A stretch of DNA of 64,000 nucleotides from Rutidosis leptorrhynchoides (taxonomy: Eukaryota; Streptophyta; Magnoliopsida; Asterales; Asteraceae): positions 79,445,501 to 79,509,500 of the forward strand of contig NC_092339.1 of NCBI RefSeq assembly GCF_046630445.1. The letters are read 5' to 3'. A program made the position numbers and the translations under genes. Positions 61,534 through 64,000 of the stretch are shown in pieces; the stretch's first letter is position 1; every line of letters starts with the position of its first letter. The notes under the pieces are model-generated. The model worked only from the letters and a program-made list of their open reading frames with translations, did no database searches and had not been told where the DNA came from.

Positions 61534-62664
61534 GGTGATAATGCTAAAAACGAACATATATTTCATAGCATTATCCCTCAAGAAAGACAAGTTTTTAGTT
61601 GCAATTGTTCTATTTACAAGTGATATTCGTTTAAATAATAAAAGGTGAAGACAAAAGACAGATTCGACGAATTGAAGACGCAAATGACCAAAAAGCTAAA
61701 AAGTACAAAGTACAATCAAAGTGGTTCAAATTATTGATGAGAAACGTCTAAAAGTTATAAGAGTACGAGCCGCGAAACGCAAAGTACAAGATATTAAATA
61801 GTACGAAAGGACGTTCGAAAATCCAGAACCGGGACCAGAGTCAACTCTTAAAGCGCGACGCAACGGAGCTAAAATTACAAATCAACTATGCACATGAATA
61901 TAATATAATATATATAAAATTATATAAAATTATATATATTATATATATTAAATAAATATGTCGACAAGCTAGGAGCCAAAAAGTATGTGACCAGGAAATG
62001 ACGGCAATGTGATCGCATGGCCAGAAGGCACAAAACTCATGCGACCGCATGAGTTACTGTAGCAGGCCACATTCTTTAAATACAACGAATTCTGGCCGAA
62101 TTTATAATCATAATTTTTCAATCTCTCTTACTCTCAAATATATTTATATTTTAATTTTAATTATAATTTTAATATTAAAGTTTAATAATAAGGTTATAGT
62201 GGTGAATGTTGTAAGTGTATAAGTCAAAATTCTGTCCGTGTAACGCTACGCTATTATTAATCATTGTAAGTTATGTTCAACCTTTTTAATTAATGTCTTG
62301 TAGCTAAGTTATTATTATGCTTATTTAAACCGAAGTAATCGTGATATCGGGCTAAATATTAAAGACGGGGTTATTGGGCTTTGTACCATAATTGAGGTTT
62401 CGACAAAAGAACGACACTTGTGGAAATTAGACTATGGACTATTAATGGGCTTTATATTAACTAAATGATACCTCGTTAATTTAATATATAGACTTATAAT
62501 TTGATGTATTTATATATAACTACATACGCTTGACTGGGTACGGTGGGTGGGATATCTATAAATACCAATAATTATTCATTTGACCGGACACGGGGATTGA
62601 TTAATAATCAATTGACTTGTTGAAACAGGGGTGAATTACATACAAGGGTAATTGGTGTAATTGT
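61534..62664 (+). repeat. LTR fragment of another retrotransposon family
   Basis: It starts TGATAATGCTAAAAACG directly within the gypsy pol end, as a fresh insertion would, and runs to the next LTR start at 62665. It has a CpG palindrome pair (62011-62055: GATCGCATGG, then CATGCGACCGCATG). No coding region. The family is not named; its other end was not seen. Confidence 0.6.
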
Positions 62665-64000
62665 TGTAACATCCCGCTTTTTTTTTTCCTTTTACTTTCC
62701 GTTTAACTATTTTAAAGTCCGTTATATATTTATAACATCTTTCGTTAATACGCGTTTTAAATTATCTCGATTAGGTAATTCACGCACCCGATTCAAACTT
62801 GAGGGACTAAAATTGACACGAGGCAAACTAGTTGACTAGGTCAACTAGTCCACCCCAATCACCACCATTCAACCATCTCCATCTCTCTCTCTTTCTCTCT
62901 AGCAAGAACACACACACAATTACCAAATTCATTCAATCATCATCTAAATTCGATCTAGGAGGCTTACAACAAAATAAATTACATATTCGTGATCCTCTCT
63001 TCATCCTCTTCATTTTGGTACCAACTTCATCTCGTTTGGGTAACATTTCTAAAACTCTAGATTTCTCTAAATTCGTGTTTTTGACTTGAAAAGGTGTTAG
63101 TTAGTGTCTATGGCTCATTGTGATGTCGTGTATGTAATTTATATGCTCGATCTTGTTATTTGGTGTAACTAGCATGAACACTTGAAATGGGTTAGTTTAA
63201 CCTTTGATTTTGAATGATAAAATGTGTTTAGATGTTAATGGTTGTGTGTTCAAAGTGTTAGTTACTTCATTAACTTCGTTTTGGTGTGTTGATTGACATG
63301 AAAACCTTACATTAACATGATTATTGGTTTTGAGATTTTGGTTAGGGTTTGATAAGCTTTACATGAACTTTTGATGTATTAAATGCTATGAAATATTGTT
63401 GATAAGCATTTTGTTGCAACGTGTGTTTGATTACCTTCGAAACGGCATATCATACATGTAAATTGGTTACCCGAATCATGAAATGCGTTTTTAGAACTTG
63501 GACCTTTAATTATGAACGTTTAATGCGGTTTTGGTTGTTGTAAGTGTTGAATTGATAGATGAAATGTGTTTAGTTGTCTTCCTCGTCAAATTACCTTCCC
63601 AACGGTATAAAATACTTGACTTGATTGTTTGCAGATCATCAATTGTGTTTATTAGGTTTTTGGTTCGTGCACTTAGAAGGTTTCTGCATCAGACTGGAAT
63701 ACAAATCTGGACGCCGTCCAGACCCTTGGACGCTGTCCCAGAATTCAAAGCTGGACGCCGTCCAGATATTTGGACGCCGTCCAGGCCTTCAAAGCTGGAC
63801 GTTGTCCAGACAATCTGGACGCCGTCCAGATACCCTGGCAGGCTACTGCCTTCGTTGGTCATTTTACGGAAAAAGTTTGCTATGCTATGGACCTCCGATT
63901 CACATGTAACTTGTTCTAACATGCTCATATATGATTAAAAACCTCAGAGAAATAGTTCGGGACCCGACCCGAACGTGTTGACTTTTTCATTGACCTTGAC
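62665..64000 (+). repeat. LTR 5' part, gypsy-type, running off the window
   Basis: It starts TGTAACATCCCGC after TTGT. In style it matches the gag-only LTRs: a CT-rich, 5' UTR-like leader (62878-62900), an open frame from 62832, and a G-rich junction AAAAGGTGTTAG near 63092. It carries six copies of GGACGCCGTCC-type palindromes (63705-63835). Whether it is a complete element cannot be seen. Confidence 0.65.
63705..63835. repeat. GGACGCCGTCC palindrome cluster
   Basis: Six units of an 11-bp near-palindrome (five-base arms around a central C; two copies are C-to-T decayed) lie in about 130 bp, separated by non-identical spacers such as CTTCAAAGCT. Confidence 0.9.

Overview
The window is plant nuclear DNA. 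It is AT-rich, crowded with nested LTR retrotransposons, and carries plant-type LINE, SINE and Mutator-like sequences. The one clear host gene is a BEL1-like homeodomain gene with canonical plant introns. The repeat families resemble ones I associate with Asteraceae; that placement is memory-based inference, not something the sequence proves.

Layout, left to right. 1-5754: 3' part of a Ty3/gypsy chromovirus (Tekay-like; RT, RNase H, integrase, chromodomain-like tail) with a 3.25-kb 3' LTR, abutting a fragment (5755-6587) of an LTR from a second family. 6588-12006: minus-strand Athila/Tat-like gag-protease element with its PBS and 5' LTR. 12007-14230: very degraded gypsy remnant. 14230-17679: degraded Ty1/copia element, minus strand, with a 172-bp LTR. 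17926-18125: possible orphan last exon of an unrecognised host gene.

19163-45202 is one 26-kb nested structure bounded by the 5-bp target duplication ATCCG. The outer element is on the minus strand, has about 3.3-kb LTRs and a short internal region of about 3.7 kb without pol (LARD-like). Its 3' LTR is interrupted by a tandem LTR-internal-LTR-gag array of a gag-only family (19469-28817). Its 5' LTR is interrupted by a complete gag-only relative on the plus strand (36981-43524, TSD ACTAG/ACTTG). LTR divergence counted by eye orders the insertions: outer about 3-4 %, plus-strand inner about 2 %, minus-strand inner about 0.2 %.

45626-47071 is a Mutator-like element with roughly 180-bp terminal inverted repeats. 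48387-50041 is the BEL1-like gene (minus strand, four exons, 397 residues), in the most TE-poor part of the window. 50042-56680 is mostly non-coding AT-rich DNA with long (TA)n tracts and a well-delimited tRNA-type SINE (53099-53231). 56683-57563 is a LINE ORF1 plus 3' end, cut by a second, minus-strand copy of the Tekay-like family (57564-61533). That copy is followed by two further LTR fragments (61534-62664 and 62665 to the window end).

The strongest unexplained signals lie inside the LTRs. One is an array of seven hairpins with a constant loop and different but self-complementary stems (20881-21180, repeated at 27021-27320). It sits inside an intron-like stretch of the LTR. The other is a recurrent habit: several unrelated LTR families carry short, CpG-rich, near-perfect palindromes in family-specific forms, in copy numbers that change by whole units even between the two LTRs of one element.
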